From the NCBI GenBank assembly GCA_030531595.1, contig JAUNND010000019.1, positions 1-36,595 of the forward strand: DNA of 36,595 bases, read 5' to 3'. The notes beneath the pieces were generated by a model. It did not search any database. It saw nothing but the letters and a program-made list of their open reading frames with translations, and was not told where the DNA came from. Each line of letters begins with the position of its first letter. Positions within the stretch are counted from its first letter, which is position 1. Below are positions 36,313 to 36,595 of the stretch, piece after piece. The DNA comes from Eubacteriales bacterium. GTDB taxonomy: Bacteria > Bacillota > Clostridia > Oscillospirales > Oscillospiraceae. Both the position numbers and the translations under genes were made by a program.

Positions 36313-36595
36313 CTAGTCCCGTAAACATCCAATCGGTATTACATATACTCCATCAGCTCGTCTATAAGCGTATCCGATTGCAGTGATCACCGCTAAGAAA
36401 GCTGGTTTTCCAACATGTTTGGTATCCACTAAGGAATCAAATTTCTTGAGGTTTTCAGCAGCTTCGCTGATTGAACTCTCTGTTCCGAGTTTTATTTCAA
36501 ACGCACCCCACCTCCCATCATATAGATGTACTACAGCATCATGATCAGCCCCTGTCAAGGTAGACCGGGAAAATAAATAAAAAAAGATAATGGAA
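36313..36595 (-). CDS. C-terminal part of a DUF4143-type ATP-binding protein
   Basis: The frame is open to the right edge. The product contains DAVVHLYDGRWGAFEIKLG, ISEAAENLKKFDSLVD and ends AYRRADGVYVIPIGCLRD, the usual C-terminus (DUF4143 nuclease-like domain) of AAA-type ATPases common in Clostridia. The family's N-terminal P-loop domain would lie outside the window. The first codons, upstream of the TTG at 36558, read SIIFFYLFSRSTL. That is an unusual T-rich stretch where a short Tyr/Asp-rich strand is expected, so the gene may be broken near the edge. Such proteins are often linked to mobile DNA, but their role is unknown. Confidence 0.65.
   Translation of the reverse strand, partial: SIIFFYLFSRSTLTGADHDAVVHLYDGRWGAFEIKLGTESSISEAAENLKKFDSLVDTKHVGKPAFLAVITAIGYAYRRADGVYVIPIGCLRD

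Noticed and set aside
1..36595. CRISPR array or diversity-generating retroelement
   Set aside because: No regularly spaced repeats with unique spacers, no cas genes and no reverse transcriptase or template/variable repeat pair were seen, although fibre genes are present.

Overview
The window comes from a Gram-positive, spore-forming-type Clostridia bacterium, most like an uncultivated gut Oscillospirales member. The clues are host DNA of moderately high GC, AGGAGG-type ribosome sites, a class A PBP with a cytoplasmic lysine-rich tail, a BofC_C-like protein, a DUF1292 protein, a BMP-family nucleoside transporter and the GC-rich inverted repeats common in gut Clostridia. I cannot name a genus from sequence alone.

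Region 1 (1-14.6 kb) is the late half of a prophage. On the minus strand, read right to left, lie a 22-aa peptide, small and large terminase, portal, a Prp-type cysteine protease, scaffold, an N4-gp56-type major capsid protein, two small head proteins, a large predicted tail-hub protein, appendage/fibre proteins, a virion protein fused to a peptidoglycan-binding domain, and several tiny genes. There is no tape measure, tail tube or tail sheath gene, so a short-tailed (podovirus-like) virion is inferred. Facing away on the plus strand are an XRE repressor and an ImmA/IrrE-like metallopeptidase. The gap between them holds a good leftward promoter and two GTCAC-N5-GTGAC operators. No integrase or replication genes are seen, and the prophage runs off the left edge.

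Region 2 (14.6-19.7 kb) is cobalamin metabolism. cobO-cobT-cobU run leftward. A cobalamin riboswitch with a terminator controls a rightward btuFCD-type importer.

Region 3 (19.7-25.6 kb) holds a probable 6S RNA, a DUF1292 protein, a BofC_C-like protein, a class A PBP, a small conserved protein and a secreted four-SH3/NlpC-P60 cell-wall hydrolase.

Region 4 (25.6-32.9 kb) is purine salvage. A guanine-type purine riboswitch with a strong terminator precedes a BMP lipoprotein-type binding protein, followed by the ATPase and two permeases. Xanthine phosphoribosyltransferase and a GntR/FCD regulator lie nearby, with a low-GC membrane-anchored protein between them.

Region 5 (32.9-36.6 kb) has a TraX-like membrane protein with a disturbed N-terminus, an Ig-like surface protein, tRNA-Val(CAC), and an AT-rich gene-free stretch with long direct and inverted repeats ending in a partial DUF4143-type ATPase gene.

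The observations most worth following are the phage-encoded Prp protease beside a capsid protein that starts with an L27-like cleavage motif, the compact lysogeny switch that places operators directly on the packaging promoter, and the repeat-rich island downstream of tRNA-Val.
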